DNA of 56,700 nt from an uncultured Bacteroidota bacterium. Its GTDB lineage: Bacteria > Bacteroidota > Bacteroidia > Bacteroidales > P3. The DNA is taken from contig UQXW01000006.1 of the NCBI GenBank assembly GCA_900545215.1, positions 1 to 56,700 on the forward strand, in the 5' to 3' direction. The notes under the pieces are model-generated. The model had not been told where the DNA came from. It did no database searches and worked only from the letters and a program-made list of their open reading frames with translations. Position numbers and translations under genes: made by a program. Positions within the stretch are counted from its first letter, which is position 1. Each line of letters begins with the position of its first letter. Below are positions 24,863 to 33,846 of the stretch, in pieces.

Positions 24863-27286
24863 TTGAAAAGGATAGTTTGTTTCATCGTTTTGATTTTCGG
24901 GTTCATTGCCGGATTTTCGCAAAAGGGTGCCGTGCTGTTCGGTATCGTGAGCGACAGTGCAGGGAACGCCTTGCCGGGTGCCAATGTGGGCGTTGTGAAT
25001 TTGTCCAAGCCTGTGGGAAGCATGGCAGACGATAAGGGATATTATTCTTTCGAGGTTCCCGACAACAAAAAGTTGAAAGTGGTTGTCTCCTTTGTAGGAT
25101 ATAGGAAAGAGGAAAGAGTTTTGGTTTTGAGAAAAGGAGAAAAACACAGATTGGATTTTGTACTTATCGAAGAGTCTTCGCTTTTGCAGGCAGTGGAAGT
25201 CAGAGGCGATAATTCGAGAGAGGAAGGGCTGACCCGCATAAGTTCGGAATGGGCGAAGAATGTGGCAGGTCCTACAGGCGGAGTGGAGAGCCTATTGAAA
25301 AGTCTCGACGGAGTGTCCTCCAACAACGAGCTCAGTTCGCAATATAATGTGAGGGGAGGAAACTTTGATGAGAATTTGGTGTATGTAAACGATATTGAGG
25401 TGTTCCGTCCTTTCCTTGTGCGTTCCGCACAGCAGGAAGGGTTGAGTTTCATCAACTCCGACATGGTCTCGGACATCGTTTTCTCCTCCGGAGGCTTCGA
25501 TGCGAAATACGGAGACAAGATGTCGTCGGTCTTGGATATAAAATACCGTAAGCCGCAGGAGTTTTCAGCCTCGGCTTCTTTCGGTTTGTTGGGTGCAAGC
25601 CTGCATGTGGAACAAGCATTGGGCAGTCGCTTCACTTATCAGTTGGGATTTAGAAACAAAAACACCAAACACCTTATTTCCGCAATGGATACGGAGGGCG
25701 ATTACTTCCCTTCTTTCAACGATTTGCAGCTTTATGCAACGTATGACTTGAATGAGAAGACGGAACTCGCCTTTCTCGGCAACGTGGCTTACAATAAATA
25801 TGAGTTCATTCCCCAAAACAGAGAAACGTCATTCGGTAATCTCTATGAGCTTTTGAAGTTAAAGGTCTATTTCGACGGACAGGAAGCCGATAAATTCTCC
25901 TCTTTGTTCGGGGCGTTCATGCTTACGCACAATCCTACAAAGGATTTACAATTGAAATTCATAGTTTCGGGATTTGCAACCGATGAAAGAGTGAATTACG
26001 ACATACAGGGACAGTACTGGTTGTCCGAGACCGGCTTGGGATACGGGGACGATGAGGGCTTGGAACGTGGAATAGGAACGTATAAGGAGCATGCAAGAAA
26101 TCACCTCGTCGCAAACATTTACAATATCGAACATAAGGGACTGAAATACGGCAAAGGCGGCAAGTTGAGATGGGGTTTGAAATATCAGAGAGAACTCATC
26201 AACGACAGAATGAACGAATGGAAGATGGTGGATTCGGCAGGCTATACGATACCTTCCAATCCCGATGTGCCGGGAGTGTATGACACGGTAACGCCTCCGG
26301 CTTTGCAAAACGTCTTCAAGTCGGACAATGACATGTCTTCCAATCGTCTGACGGCTTATTTGCAGAGAGATTGGAGCAGAAACACTAAAATAGGAAAGTG
26401 GTTTCTGAATGCTGGAGCGAGAGCTTCGTATTGGGATTTCAATGATGAGGTTTTCTTTTCGCCGAGAGCAAGCATAGGCTTTTCTCCTGCCTCAAAAAAA
26501 GATTTGTTGTTTCGTTTTGCAACAGGCTTATACGCCCAAAGTCCTTTTTATAAGGAATTGAGAGACGAGACAGGCAGGATAAACAAGGATATTCGCTCGC
26601 AAAAATCGTGGCATTTCGTTCTTTCGTCGGATTGGAACTTCACCATGTTGGAACGTCCCTTCAAATTCATCGCATCGGTATATTATAAATACATGTGGGA
26701 TTTGATACCTTATCGAGTGGATAACGTACAACTGCGATACACTGCCCGAAATAATGCCGTAGGATATGCGAGAGGTATAGACATGAGGCTGTACGGGGAA
26801 TTCATAAAAGGAATAGACTCATGGTTGACGCTGTCTCTGATGAATACGGAAGAGGATATAGATGGTGATGGAGCAGGATATATTCCGCGACCGACCGACC
26901 AATTATACAATATCAACGTTTCATTTCAGGATTATGTGCCGAGAATGCCGTATTTGAGGGTTTACCTCAATTTCAACTACGGAAGCGGTTACCCATACGG
27001 GGCTCCGAACTCCGAAAGATACCTTCAGACGAACAGAATGCCCGATTATCTGCGGTGCGACATAGCTTTCACCTTCCGGATAAAGGACGAGAATACGAAA
27101 TGGGCTCAAAACAATTTCATGAAAGTGTTCAAGAGAATTTGGCTTAACGTGGAATGGTTCAACGTCTTTTCGAGTAAGAACGTGATTTCTTACTTCTGGG
27201 TGGCTGATTACTCGAACAAATATTACGGAGTGCCGAATTACCTCACTCCATCGCAGATAAACGCCAAGTTGACGGTGGAATTTTAA
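24863..27286 (+). CDS. TonB-dependent outer-membrane receptor with carboxypeptidase-regulatory domain
   Basis: The product is an outer-membrane transporter of about 807 residues. A CarboxypepD-regulatory/CnaB-like beta domain follows the signal (about 22-105: GIVSDSAGNALPGANVGVVN, then SFVGYRKEERVL). Next is a plug domain (about 115-225: SLDGVSSNNELSSQYNVRGG, SDIVFSSGGFDAKYGDKMSSVLDI), then a long beta barrel of aromatic-rich strands ending in Phe (KLTVEF), as BAM substrates require. I choose the TTG at 24863 because it gives a standard signal peptide (LKRIVCFIVLIFGFIAGFSQ) just after a -7 box. Upstream ATGs at 24779 and 24818 would add 28 or 15 residues. The gene heads a tight group with M16, a T9SS protein and comB (gaps of 13, 13 and 19 nt). 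The substrate is unknown. Confidence 0.88.
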   Translation: MKRIVCFIVLIFGFIAGFSQKGAVLFGIVSDSAGNALPGANVGVVNLSKPVGSMADDKGYYSFEVPDNKKLKVVVSFVGYRKEERVLVLRKGEKHRLDFVLIEESSLLQAVEVRGDNSREEGLTRISSEWAKNVAGPTGGVESLLKSLDGVSSNNELSSQYNVRGGNFDENLVYVNDIEVFRPFLVRSAQQEGLSFINSDMVSDIVFSSGGFDAKYGDKMSSVLDIKYRKPQEFSASASFGLLGASLHVEQALGSRFTYQLGFRNKNTKHLISAMDTEGDYFPSFNDLQLYATYDLNEKTELAFLGNVAYNKYEFIPQNRETSFGNLYELLKLKVYFDGQEADKFSSLFGAFMLTHNPTKDLQLKFIVSGFATDERVNYDIQGQYWLSETGLGYGDDEGLERGIGTYKEHARNHLVANIYNIEHKGLKYGKGGKLRWGLKYQRELINDRMNEWKMVDSAGYTIPSNPDVPGVYDTVTPPALQNVFKSDNDMSSNRLTAYLQRDWSRNTKIGKWFLNAGARASYWDFNDEVFFSPRASIGFSPASKKDLLFRFATGLYAQSPFYKELRDETGRINKDIRSQKSWHFVLSSDWNFTMLERPFKFIASVYYKYMWDLIPYRVDNVQLRYTARNNAVGYARGIDMRLYGEFIKGIDSWLTLSLMNTEEDIDGDGAGYIPRPTDQLYNINVSFQDYVPRMPYLRVYLNFNYGSGYPYGAPNSERYLQTNRMPDYLRCDIAFTFRIKDENTKWAQNNFMKVFKRIWLNVEWFNVFSSKNVISYFWVADYSNKYYGVPNYLTPSQINAKLTVEF

Positions 27287-27299
27287 TTTGAATTGACTT

Positions 27300-28592
27300 A
27301 TGAACGAACTGCCTTTGTTTTCCGATTTTTCATTTCGACTTCCCGATTTGAAACAACGACAAATCGTGTTCCCGAACGGAGTATCTCTCGCCTGTTTTCC
27401 CGACAAGGATAGCGAGGTCGTGCGTTTGGAATTTATTTTTGCCAATGCCGGCAGCAACAATCAAAAGAAATATTTCACGGCAGCTGCAGCGGCAAACCTT
27501 CTTACGGAAGGCAGCGGCAATATGTCGGCGGCAATGATGGCTGATAGACTGGATTATTATGCCGCATACGTGGAAAAATCCACCGACAGGGAGAGTACAT
27601 CGGTAGCATTCTACTTTTTGAAGAAATATTCCGCACAAATAATGCCGCTTGTGGAACTTATAATCAAGCAACCGTTGTATGCGGAAAAAGAATTCGACAT
27701 TTACAAAAGCAAGCAACGCCAATCCGTTGAACTGAACAGCCGCAAGACGAACATGATTGCCTACAAGAAGTTTTATCAACTTCTTTTCCCTGCGGAAAAT
27801 CCTCTTTCCGGTTTCGGAAAAGCAAGTGATTTCGATTTGTTGTCAAGAGATGATGTGCGGGAATTCTATGACGAGTTTTACTCTTCAAAGGAGTGCGAAA
27901 TATCTCTTGCAGGCAATTTCTCGGATGAACTTTTGAAAACATTGGAACAAAACTTCGGTTCGAACGATTGGGGCAAAGGAAAGGTTCATTCCATGCAGGA
28001 AGAGCCTGTAACGGCTTTACCGCAAGTCGAAACGGCTTTTGTGCATAAGGATAAGGCGGTGCAGGCGAGCCTCAGGGCAGGAAACGTCTGCATATCGCAT
28101 AAAGATAAGGACTTCATGCCGTTCAAGGTTCTTGTGGCTTTGTTCGGAGGTTATTTCGGTTCGCGTCTGATGACCAATATAAGGGAAGAGAAGGGCTATA
28201 CTTACTCGATAGGTTCGTACGTTACCACTTACAGAAACTGTGCCGTGCTTTCCACCCTTGCAGATGTCAAGGCGGAGAAAGCAAAGGAGACCTTCAAGGA
28301 AATAGACAAGGAAATAGAGAAATTGCAGAACGAAAGAGTGGAAGAAAAAGAGCTTTGCGTTTTGAAGAATTACCTTTTGGGAGAATGCTTACGGGGATTG
28401 GACGGAGTGTTCGACATGGCAGAGAAGTTTTCTGTGCTGAGACGTAGCGATTATCCTTTGTCTTATTTCGATGATATGCAGAAAGCAATAGTCGAAACAA
28501 GACCTGAAGACATCAGAGAGCTTGCTCGGAAATATCTTAGAACGGAAAAGATGAGCAAAGTGCTTGTTTGCGATAAGAAATTCGTGGAATAA
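27300..28592 (+). CDS. M16 peptidase family protein lacking the zinc site
   Basis: This 430-residue protein has the two-lobed M16 layout. The N-terminal lobe starts IVFPNGVSLACFPD and has the LEFIFANAGS strand. The C-terminal lobe (about 215-430) contains the family Arg/Tyr segment near 285-305 (GGYFGSRLMTNIREEKGYTYSIGS), which holds substrate in active dimers. The inverse zinc motif HxxEH expected near residues 60-66 is absent (TAAAAANLLTEGSG). It therefore cannot be a peptidase alone and looks like the non-catalytic partner of a two-subunit M16B enzyme, like mitochondrial MPP-alpha. No HxxEH-bearing partner lies in this window. No signal peptide is visible. It sits 13 nt behind a TonB receptor gene and 13 nt ahead of a T9SS protein gene. 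Confidence 0.85.
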   Translation: MNELPLFSDFSFRLPDLKQRQIVFPNGVSLACFPDKDSEVVRLEFIFANAGSNNQKKYFTAAAAANLLTEGSGNMSAAMMADRLDYYAAYVEKSTDRESTSVAFYFLKKYSAQIMPLVELIIKQPLYAEKEFDIYKSKQRQSVELNSRKTNMIAYKKFYQLLFPAENPLSGFGKASDFDLLSRDDVREFYDEFYSSKECEISLAGNFSDELLKTLEQNFGSNDWGKGKVHSMQEEPVTALPQVETAFVHKDKAVQASLRAGNVCISHKDKDFMPFKVLVALFGGYFGSRLMTNIREEKGYTYSIGSYVTTYRNCAVLSTLADVKAEKAKETFKEIDKEIEKLQNERVEEKELCVLKNYLLGECLRGLDGVFDMAEKFSVLRRSDYPLSYFDDMQKAIVETRPEDIRELARKYLRTEKMSKVLVCDKKFVE

Positions 28593-28605
28593 TATACTCT
28601 TACGT

Positions 28606-30618
28606 ATGAAAAAGACAGTGTTGTGGTATTGCATAGTATTGTTCCATGCTTTCGGGCTGTCGGCTCAAAGCATCGATGTTTGCTGTGCAAGAGTGAACGA
28701 AGATGGTTCTGCAACGCTTTCTTTTCTTGCCCGACCCGCAGGAGCATTCGAGAGATACGAGGTGTCGGTTTATAATTCCGCTACGGGCGATTACGACCTT
28801 ATCGGAACGGAAAGCAATACGACTGCAACGGAATACACTGATAACGCAAGCAATGCGACGAATGCTTCGGTGCAATACAAGGTTAAGGCGATTGCTGCGG
28901 GCGGAACGGCTGTCGAAAGCAGTATTCGGACGCTTTTTCTCACCGTTATGATAAATCAAAACAATACAGCGACTCTTGCTTGGAACGATTTGCTTGCAGA
29001 GCCGCCGCATGGCAGCGAGGGAAAAGAGTATAAGATTTATCGCAAACGCATGAACGATGAAGCGGATTGGGACTTTATTCGTTCCACATCGGAAACTCAT
29101 TATGTCGATACGTTGCCACGGATTTGCAAAGATTCGATTCTCTACAAGGTGGAAGTGGAAAACGATAATGCCTGCCTGTCCCGTTCCAATCAAGTGAAGA
29201 TTGAAGTCATCGATTCTGAAATCCCATCCGAACCAATCCTGCAAACCTCTTCCGTCGATGTGGATACACAGAAACTAAACCTACATTGGATTCCGTCCTC
29301 CTCCGTTGACGTGTATGGATACGTCATTTGTGCCGGCAGTCCCTGCGTTGCGATAGATACGGTTTGGGGAGCCGATGCGGCAAACTATGTTTGCGAGCGG
29401 TGCAATGTGGAGGAACGTAATTCGCTTGCGGTAATGGCATTTGATACTTGCTTCAATACAAGTTTGCGAACGGACACTCATACTAATATTGTCCTGAACC
29501 GGCAACGCAAGGATTGCTCCGACCGCGTTCTTCTCTCGTGGAACGAATATCGGGACTTCGATGGCGGAGTGGAGAAGTACAACATATATTATAGAAGTGC
29601 CGTTTCCGCCGGTTACAGCCTCGTTCGTTCGACCGTCGATACCGAAGAAGAGGTACAAATCGATTTAAGCCTCGGCAGTTGCGACTTTTACGTGGAAGCG
29701 GTTTCAAATAACGGCATAACGGCAAACTCTAATGCCGTAACGGTTGACGTATCCGTTTCACGGCAGGTCGATTTCATAGAAATAAGACGGGTTTCCATAC
29801 GGGAGAATAACACCGAGGCGGATTTGGAATTCCATGTCGATGGTTCGTTGCCCGTAAGTGCTTATCGCCTGCAGCGTTCCACAGATGGCGGAAACCGTGT
29901 GATTGTTGCCGAATTGGCTTATACGGGGCAAAATACACTGACTTATACGGATAAACTGCCATCTTCGGCGGCTGAACATTTGTTTTGTTACACTTTTTCG
30001 GCTCCCGATGAGTGCGGATTATCGTACAAATCTTCCGAATCGGTTTGTCCAATGCATTTATCTCTCGATTGCTCCGACCCTGATAAGAATGTATTGTCTT
30101 GGACGCCTTATACGGGTTGGCAGAACCCCGTTGAACGTTACGACATCTTCCGTTTCTCTTATTCGGAGCCTCTTCCGATAATGATAAGCTCCACTTCTGC
30201 CAATTCTTATACCGACACATCGCACGAACTTGCCTTTTCGGTAAGCGAGAACGGCTATTTCGTTCAGGCAATAGAGCAAGGACAGGGTCAAGACGGCAAA
30301 CAGCAAACAGCAAATAGCAATTCCGCATTCACAAAGCACGAAAGCCTTGTCTTCATGCCCAACGCCTTTACGCCGAAAGGGGCAGAGAACAATCTCTTCA
30401 AGCCGGAATGCCGCTTCGTTCTTCAAGGCAGTTACCTTTTCCGCATATTCAACCGTCAGGCTGCCCTTCTTTTTCAAACCGACGACCCCTCAGTAGCTTG
30501 GGACGGCAGGTTCAAAGGAGAGTTCTGCCACCCGGGTACATATATATATGTATTGGAATTTGTAAATGACCAAGGGGAGAAAATCGTAAAGCGGGGAACG
30601 TTCGCAATAGTGGAATAA
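28606..30618 (+). CDS. Secreted fibronectin-type repeat protein with T9SS type B sorting domain
   Basis: The 670-residue protein starts with a signal peptide (MKKTVLWYCIVLFHAFGLSAQ). It continues with five or six beta-sandwich domains of fibronectin III type (about 22-580). Repeated motifs include YEVSVYNSATGDYDLIG, YKIYRKRMNDEADW and YNIYYRSAVSAGYSLVRS, each with the YxIYR-like C strand. Cysteines recur near domain ends (CSDRVLLSW, CSDPDKNVLSW). The last 90 residues are the gliding-motility-associated C-terminal domain (type B sorting signal: FMPNAFTPKGAENNLFKP, then WDGRFKGEFCHPGTYIYVLEF), so it should be exported by T9SS and held at the surface. The ATG at 28606 begins the signal peptide; the in-frame ATG at 28564 lies inside the M16 gene and is rejected. 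It is probably an adhesin or surface scaffold. Confidence 0.88.
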   Translation: MKKTVLWYCIVLFHAFGLSAQSIDVCCARVNEDGSATLSFLARPAGAFERYEVSVYNSATGDYDLIGTESNTTATEYTDNASNATNASVQYKVKAIAAGGTAVESSIRTLFLTVMINQNNTATLAWNDLLAEPPHGSEGKEYKIYRKRMNDEADWDFIRSTSETHYVDTLPRICKDSILYKVEVENDNACLSRSNQVKIEVIDSEIPSEPILQTSSVDVDTQKLNLHWIPSSSVDVYGYVICAGSPCVAIDTVWGADAANYVCERCNVEERNSLAVMAFDTCFNTSLRTDTHTNIVLNRQRKDCSDRVLLSWNEYRDFDGGVEKYNIYYRSAVSAGYSLVRSTVDTEEEVQIDLSLGSCDFYVEAVSNNGITANSNAVTVDVSVSRQVDFIEIRRVSIRENNTEADLEFHVDGSLPVSAYRLQRSTDGGNRVIVAELAYTGQNTLTYTDKLPSSAAEHLFCYTFSAPDECGLSYKSSESVCPMHLSLDCSDPDKNVLSWTPYTGWQNPVERYDIFRFSYSEPLPIMISSTSANSYTDTSHELAFSVSENGYFVQAIEQGQGQDGKQQTANSNSAFTKHESLVFMPNAFTPKGAENNLFKPECRFVLQGSYLFRIFNRQAALLFQTDDPSVAWDGRFKGEFCHPGTYIYVLEFVNDQGEKIVKRGTFAIVE

Positions 30619-30637
30619 AAAGACAGTCAAACGAGAC

Positions 30638-31387
30638 ATGCAAAAGATAGAAACAATTTTAAGTCCTGCTCTTTTCCCGTTCAGGACAATGAACGACACT
30701 CATATTTGTGTGGTTACCGATATTCTCAGAGCCACAACATCGATTTGCACCGCCATTCGCAACGGGGCGAAAGCAATAATACCGGTACGAAGCATAGAGG
30801 AGGCGAAGCAATACAAGGATAAAGGCTATTTGGTGGCAGGAGAGAGAATAGAGAAAACTTTTCCTTTTGCCGATTGGGGTAACTCGGCTTTGGAGTTTAC
30901 CCGAGAAAGAGTTTGCGGAAAAGAAATCGTCCACTCCACAACCAATGGCACCGTTGCCATATCCATGGCTTCGGAAAGCAATCCTCTGCAAATAGCAATC
31001 GGAGCGTTCAGCAACCTTTCCGCCCTTGCCGATTACCTTTCCTTGATGGAGAAAGACGTTCAGATTTTCTGCTCCGGCTGGAAGAATACACTAAGCCTTG
31101 AAGATACGGCTTTCGCAGGGGCTTTGGCTGAGCGTTTGTTGGAAAGCGGCAAATTCGAGAATAAAAACGACTCCACACATGCGGCATTGGCTGTATGGCA
31201 GGCGGCAAAGCATAATCCGAGAGAGTACATGGAAAATGCCTCGCACATACACCGTTTACGCAAACACAAGATGGACGATGTCTTCGACTATACCTTCAGA
31301 ATCGACACCTGCAATGTTGTTCCCGTATTGAACCAAAAGAAAATTTGCGACGTTTATGCAATAAATCAGAAGGGCGATACGATATAG
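30638..31387 (+). CDS. comB: 2-phosphosulfolactate phosphatase (ComB family)
   Basis: The 249-residue protein matches the ComB family, which hydrolyses 2-phosphosulfolactate to sulfolactate in coenzyme M synthesis. In bacteria without coenzyme M the substrate is uncertain and may be another acidic phosphate. Recognisable segments are VVTDILRATTSICTAIRNGA (27-46), GERIEKTFPFADWGNS, STTNGTVAI (a Thr/Ser-Asn phosphate-binding turn), EDTAFAGALAERL and the C-terminal DDVFDYTFRIDTCNVVPVL. No signal or membrane segment is seen. It is the last gene of the TonB receptor/M16/T9SS-B group, 19 nt behind. No other coenzyme M or sulfolactate gene is near, so the link with these envelope genes may be one of transcription only. 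Confidence 0.85.
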   Translation: MQKIETILSPALFPFRTMNDTHICVVTDILRATTSICTAIRNGAKAIIPVRSIEEAKQYKDKGYLVAGERIEKTFPFADWGNSALEFTRERVCGKEIVHSTTNGTVAISMASESNPLQIAIGAFSNLSALADYLSLMEKDVQIFCSGWKNTLSLEDTAFAGALAERLLESGKFENKNDSTHAALAVWQAAKHNPREYMENASHIHRLRKHKMDDVFDYTFRIDTCNVVPVLNQKKICDVYAINQKGDTI

Positions 31388-31432
31388 GTATCGATTTTAA
31401 GAACGAACACTAACACAAAAACAGTAAAAGCA

Positions 31433-32095
31433 ATGAAGAAAACAATCATTTGTTTGGTTGCAGCAGTCATGACATTGTGTGCAACAACGGGTGCGAAAGC
31501 ACAAAAGGTAGGATTTGGCGTTAAGGGAGGTTTGAATCTTTCCACTTGGACGCAGGACGAAAGCAAATGGAGAGTAGGTTTCCACGTTGGAGGTTTCGCA
31601 AACATCAAGTTCAACAAAATGTTTGCCATTCAACCGGAACTGATGTACTCCATGGAAGGCAATGCGTGGAAAACAGAAAACTCATTTGCCGGTTATTACG
31701 TTAACGCCGACTATCACACCACTGCTCATAAGTTGATAGTTCCCGTAATGTTCCAATTCACTCCAATCAGAGAGTTGACGCTCGAAGCAGGTCCTCAATT
31801 CGGTTTCAATCTTTCTTTGAAAGGTCATTACAATATTGACACCAATATTCCGGGAGCGGAACATCTTGAACAATATCAAGATGGCGATATTGATTATGAC
31901 GATGATAGCTACAACACTTTTGAATTGGGTCTTGCTCTTGGTGCGAGATTCAATATCGCAAAGAACATGTCCGTAGGTGCAAGATACGTTTACGGTCTTA
32001 CTCCTTTGGTCGATGCGGTTAAAGTAAACGGAACAGTTGTCAGCGACGCTATTCACACTCACAATGTGATGATCAGCTTCTCTTACGGCTTCTAA
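31433..32095 (+). CDS. Outer-membrane beta-barrel protein, PorT/OMP_b-brl family
   Basis: The 220-residue protein has a signal peptide (cleavage after TGAKA). It continues with GFGVKGGLNLSTWT, the hallmark opening of the Bacteroidota outer-membrane beta-barrel family (also called porin family, PorT-like), and about eight alternating beta strands. The end is HNVMISFSYGF with a terminal Phe. Loops contain a run of acidic residues (DGDIDYDDDSYN), which could bind cations. Such proteins are abundant small barrels of mostly unknown role. A strong terminator follows 65 nt past the stop, so it ends this plus-strand transcript. It lies 45 nt after comB and could be transcribed with it or alone. Confidence 0.88.
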   Translation: MKKTIICLVAAVMTLCATTGAKAQKVGFGVKGGLNLSTWTQDESKWRVGFHVGGFANIKFNKMFAIQPELMYSMEGNAWKTENSFAGYYVNADYHTTAHKLIVPVMFQFTPIRELTLEAGPQFGFNLSLKGHYNIDTNIPGAEHLEQYQDGDIDYDDDSYNTFELGLALGARFNIAKNMSVGARYVYGLTPLVDAVKVNGTVVSDAIHTHNVMISFSYGF

Positions 32096-32160
32096 TAGGA
32101 AGAACGGGAAAGCGTGGCGGTTCATGAAATCGCCGACAACAGTGTCAAAACAAAAGAAAG

Positions 32161-32194
32161 AAGGCATGCCGACAGCATTTCGGCATGCCTTTTC
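32161..32194 (+). terminator. Terminator after the outer-membrane barrel gene
   Basis: A 12-bp perfect stem AAGGCATGCCGA (32161-32172) with TCGGCATGCCTT (32180-32191) has a 7-nt loop and a short T run after it. Confidence 0.85.
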
Positions 32195-32231
32195 CATTAT
32201 CGGAAAATCAAAGACTTGCAAAGCACGAAAG

Positions 32232-32314
32232 CCGAACGGCGTTTAGTGAAAATAAATCGCCGTTCGGGTAAATTCTTTCGGCGTTTCATTTTCTTCAAAC
32301 TGCGTTTGAGGCGG
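32232..32314. repeat. Dispersed palindromic repeat, copy 3
   Basis: A perfect 10-bp inverted repeat CCGAACGGCG (32232-32241) with CGCCGTTCGG (32258-32267) is followed by AAATTCTTTCGGCGTTTC, the family core in reverse orientation, then an outer box AAACTGCGTTTG. The copy is inverted relative to copies 1 and 4. Confidence 0.8.
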
Positions 32315-32486
32315 TCAGGGCTTCGGCGTGAATTTCCGAACTCGCTTTTTCGTATGGCAATATCGGTATTTCGATTGTGCGTCGGCAATAAAGAAAGGAA
32401 ACGAAAGCCTTGCATTTCTTTGCATTGTGCTTTCGTTTCCTTTGTATCGGCAACCTGTGCCGGTGTTTTGCCTGTATGGTCGGCTG

Positions 32487-33641
32487 TTACATCTTCAAGA
32501 AGGCTACTTCTTTTTGATCGAGAAATCTGTAATGTCCTCTCGGTATGTCCTTCTTGGTCAAGCCTGCAAAGCATACTCTATCCAACTTTTCCACCTTGTA
32601 TCCCAAGTGATTGAACATTCGGCGGACTATTCTGTTCTTGCCGGAGTGCAGTTCCACTCCCACAACTTTTTTGCTGTTTGCCGTTTCCACGTATTGTATG
32701 TCGTCCACTCGTGCTATTCCGTCTTCCAACTCTATTCCGTCGAGCAGGGTCTGCATGTCGGCTTTGGTTACGGGCTTATCCAATTCGACGTGGTATATTT
32801 TTCTCGCTCCGTAGGAAGGGTGCGTGAGTTTCTTTGTCAATTCTCCGTCGTTGGTGAAGAGGAGCAATCCGCTTGTGCTTCTATCCAATCTGCCGACAGG
32901 GTAAATCCTTTCTCTGCATGCTTTGCCTACGAGTGCCATCACCGTTTTCCTGTCTTGCGGGTCTTCGACCGTGGTGATGAAGCCTTTCGGTTTATTGAGC
33001 AGAAGATATACTTTTCTTTCGTTGGACAGTCTTCTGCCGTCGTAGCATACCTCATCGGTGTCTTTTACCTTGTATCCCATTTGCGTTACCACTTCGCCGT
33101 TGACCGTAACCGAGCCTGAGGCAATGAGAAGGTCTGCTTCTCGTCTGGAACAAACTCCGGAATTCGAGATATATTTGTTCAGTCTGATCAATCCGTCTTC
33201 CGCGTTCGCAATGTCGGGTTTTGCGGTGTAGTATCTTCTGTTCTTCCTGAATGGTTTGTCGGAATTGTTTCTCTCTCCGGTGTTTCTTCTTTCAAAATTG
33301 CGTCCGTTCTCTCTGTTGAAGGTTCTTTCTTCATTTTGAAACCTTCTTCTCGGAGCAAATCCTCTTTCTTCGTTTCTGTACGGGCGACTGCCTCTTTCTC
33401 TGAAATCCGAAGCGTTTTCGTATGTCCTGTCATTCCTTACAGGTCTCATGATACGGGGTCTTTTGGGACGCATTCCGTTTCCTTGTACATCGTTTCGTTC
33501 ACTGCGATAAGAATTTCCCTCTTCTCTTCTGCGAATAGGACTCCTGTTTTCATAATCTCTGTGAAAGCCGTTTTCGTTTCCGAATCTTCTTTCCTCTCTT
33601 TCCGGTCTTTTCCAAGAGCGGTACTCTCTTTTTTCTTCCAT
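32487..33641 (-). CDS. 23S/16S rRNA pseudouridine synthase (RsuA/RluB family) with Arg-rich N-terminal extension
   Basis: This 384-residue enzyme isomerises a uridine of ribosomal RNA. Residues 1-140 form a disordered extension rich in Arg, Glu and Asn (RPEREERRFGNENGF and similar), probably an RNA- or ribosome-binding tail. An S4 domain follows (about 143-190: LIRLNKYISNSGVCSRREAD). The catalytic domain has Asp253 in GRLDRSTSGLLLF and the C-terminal ELHSGKNRIVRRMFNHLGYKVEKLDR, which is diagnostic for RsuA/RluB/RluE/RluF. RluB-type action on 23S rRNA is likeliest, but the exact target cannot be read. The ATG at 33641 is preferred. An in-frame ATG at 33737 would start upstream of the -7 box at 33723-33731. 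It is divergent from purE. Confidence 0.92.
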   Translation of the reverse strand: MEEKREYRSWKRPEREERRFGNENGFHRDYENRSPIRRREEGNSYRSERNDVQGNGMRPKRPRIMRPVRNDRTYENASDFRERGSRPYRNEERGFAPRRRFQNEERTFNRENGRNFERRNTGERNNSDKPFRKNRRYYTAKPDIANAEDGLIRLNKYISNSGVCSRREADLLIASGSVTVNGEVVTQMGYKVKDTDEVCYDGRRLSNERKVYLLLNKPKGFITTVEDPQDRKTVMALVGKACRERIYPVGRLDRSTSGLLLFTNDGELTKKLTHPSYGARKIYHVELDKPVTKADMQTLLDGIELEDGIARVDDIQYVETANSKKVVGVELHSGKNRIVRRMFNHLGYKVEKLDRVCFAGLTKKDIPRGHYRFLDQKEVAFLKM

Positions 33642-33722
33642 TTTCAAAACATGTTTTGTTATAAGCCGATTTGCACATCGGGTTTTTCGTTTGACTTTTT
33701 CGTTTAATCGAATAATCGGCTT

Positions 33723-33731
33723 GCAAAGATA
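33723..33731 (-). promoter_or_regulatory. -7 box of the pseudouridine synthase gene
   Basis: The minus strand reads TATCTTTGC, a full match to TAnnTTTGC, about 80 nt before the ATG at 33641. No good TTTG lies at the normal spacing. Confidence 0.55.
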
Positions 33732-33806
33732 CATCAAAAATCAAATGAAACGCCGTTTGGTCGGATTATTTTGTATCGACTTCTGCCGGAATTGGTGCCA
33801 AAATCC

Positions 33807-33815
33807 TATCTTTGC
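33807..33815 (+). promoter_or_regulatory. -7 box of the purE operon
   Basis: TATCTTTGC matches TAnnTTTGC and ends 31 nt before the purE ATG at 33847. Its location within the longer open frame starting at 33691 supports the later start. The -33 element is weak. Confidence 0.6.
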
Positions 33816-33846
33816 AAATTCAAAAGAAGGTGAAAATTGCAGTTGT

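Larger units (their letters stand above)
32096..32486. other. Gene-free stretch between convergent genes
   Basis: It holds a terminator (32161-32194) and dispersed repeat copy 3 (32232-32314). Between 32315 and 32486 I see no supported gene. Open frames crossing the repeat give Arg/Lys-rich artefacts. Confidence 0.7.

Noticed and set aside
32232..32314. The palindromic repeats as simple terminators
   Set aside because: Copies 3, 4 and 5 stand behind a separate good terminator and have conserved boxes well outside any stem, so termination alone does not explain them.
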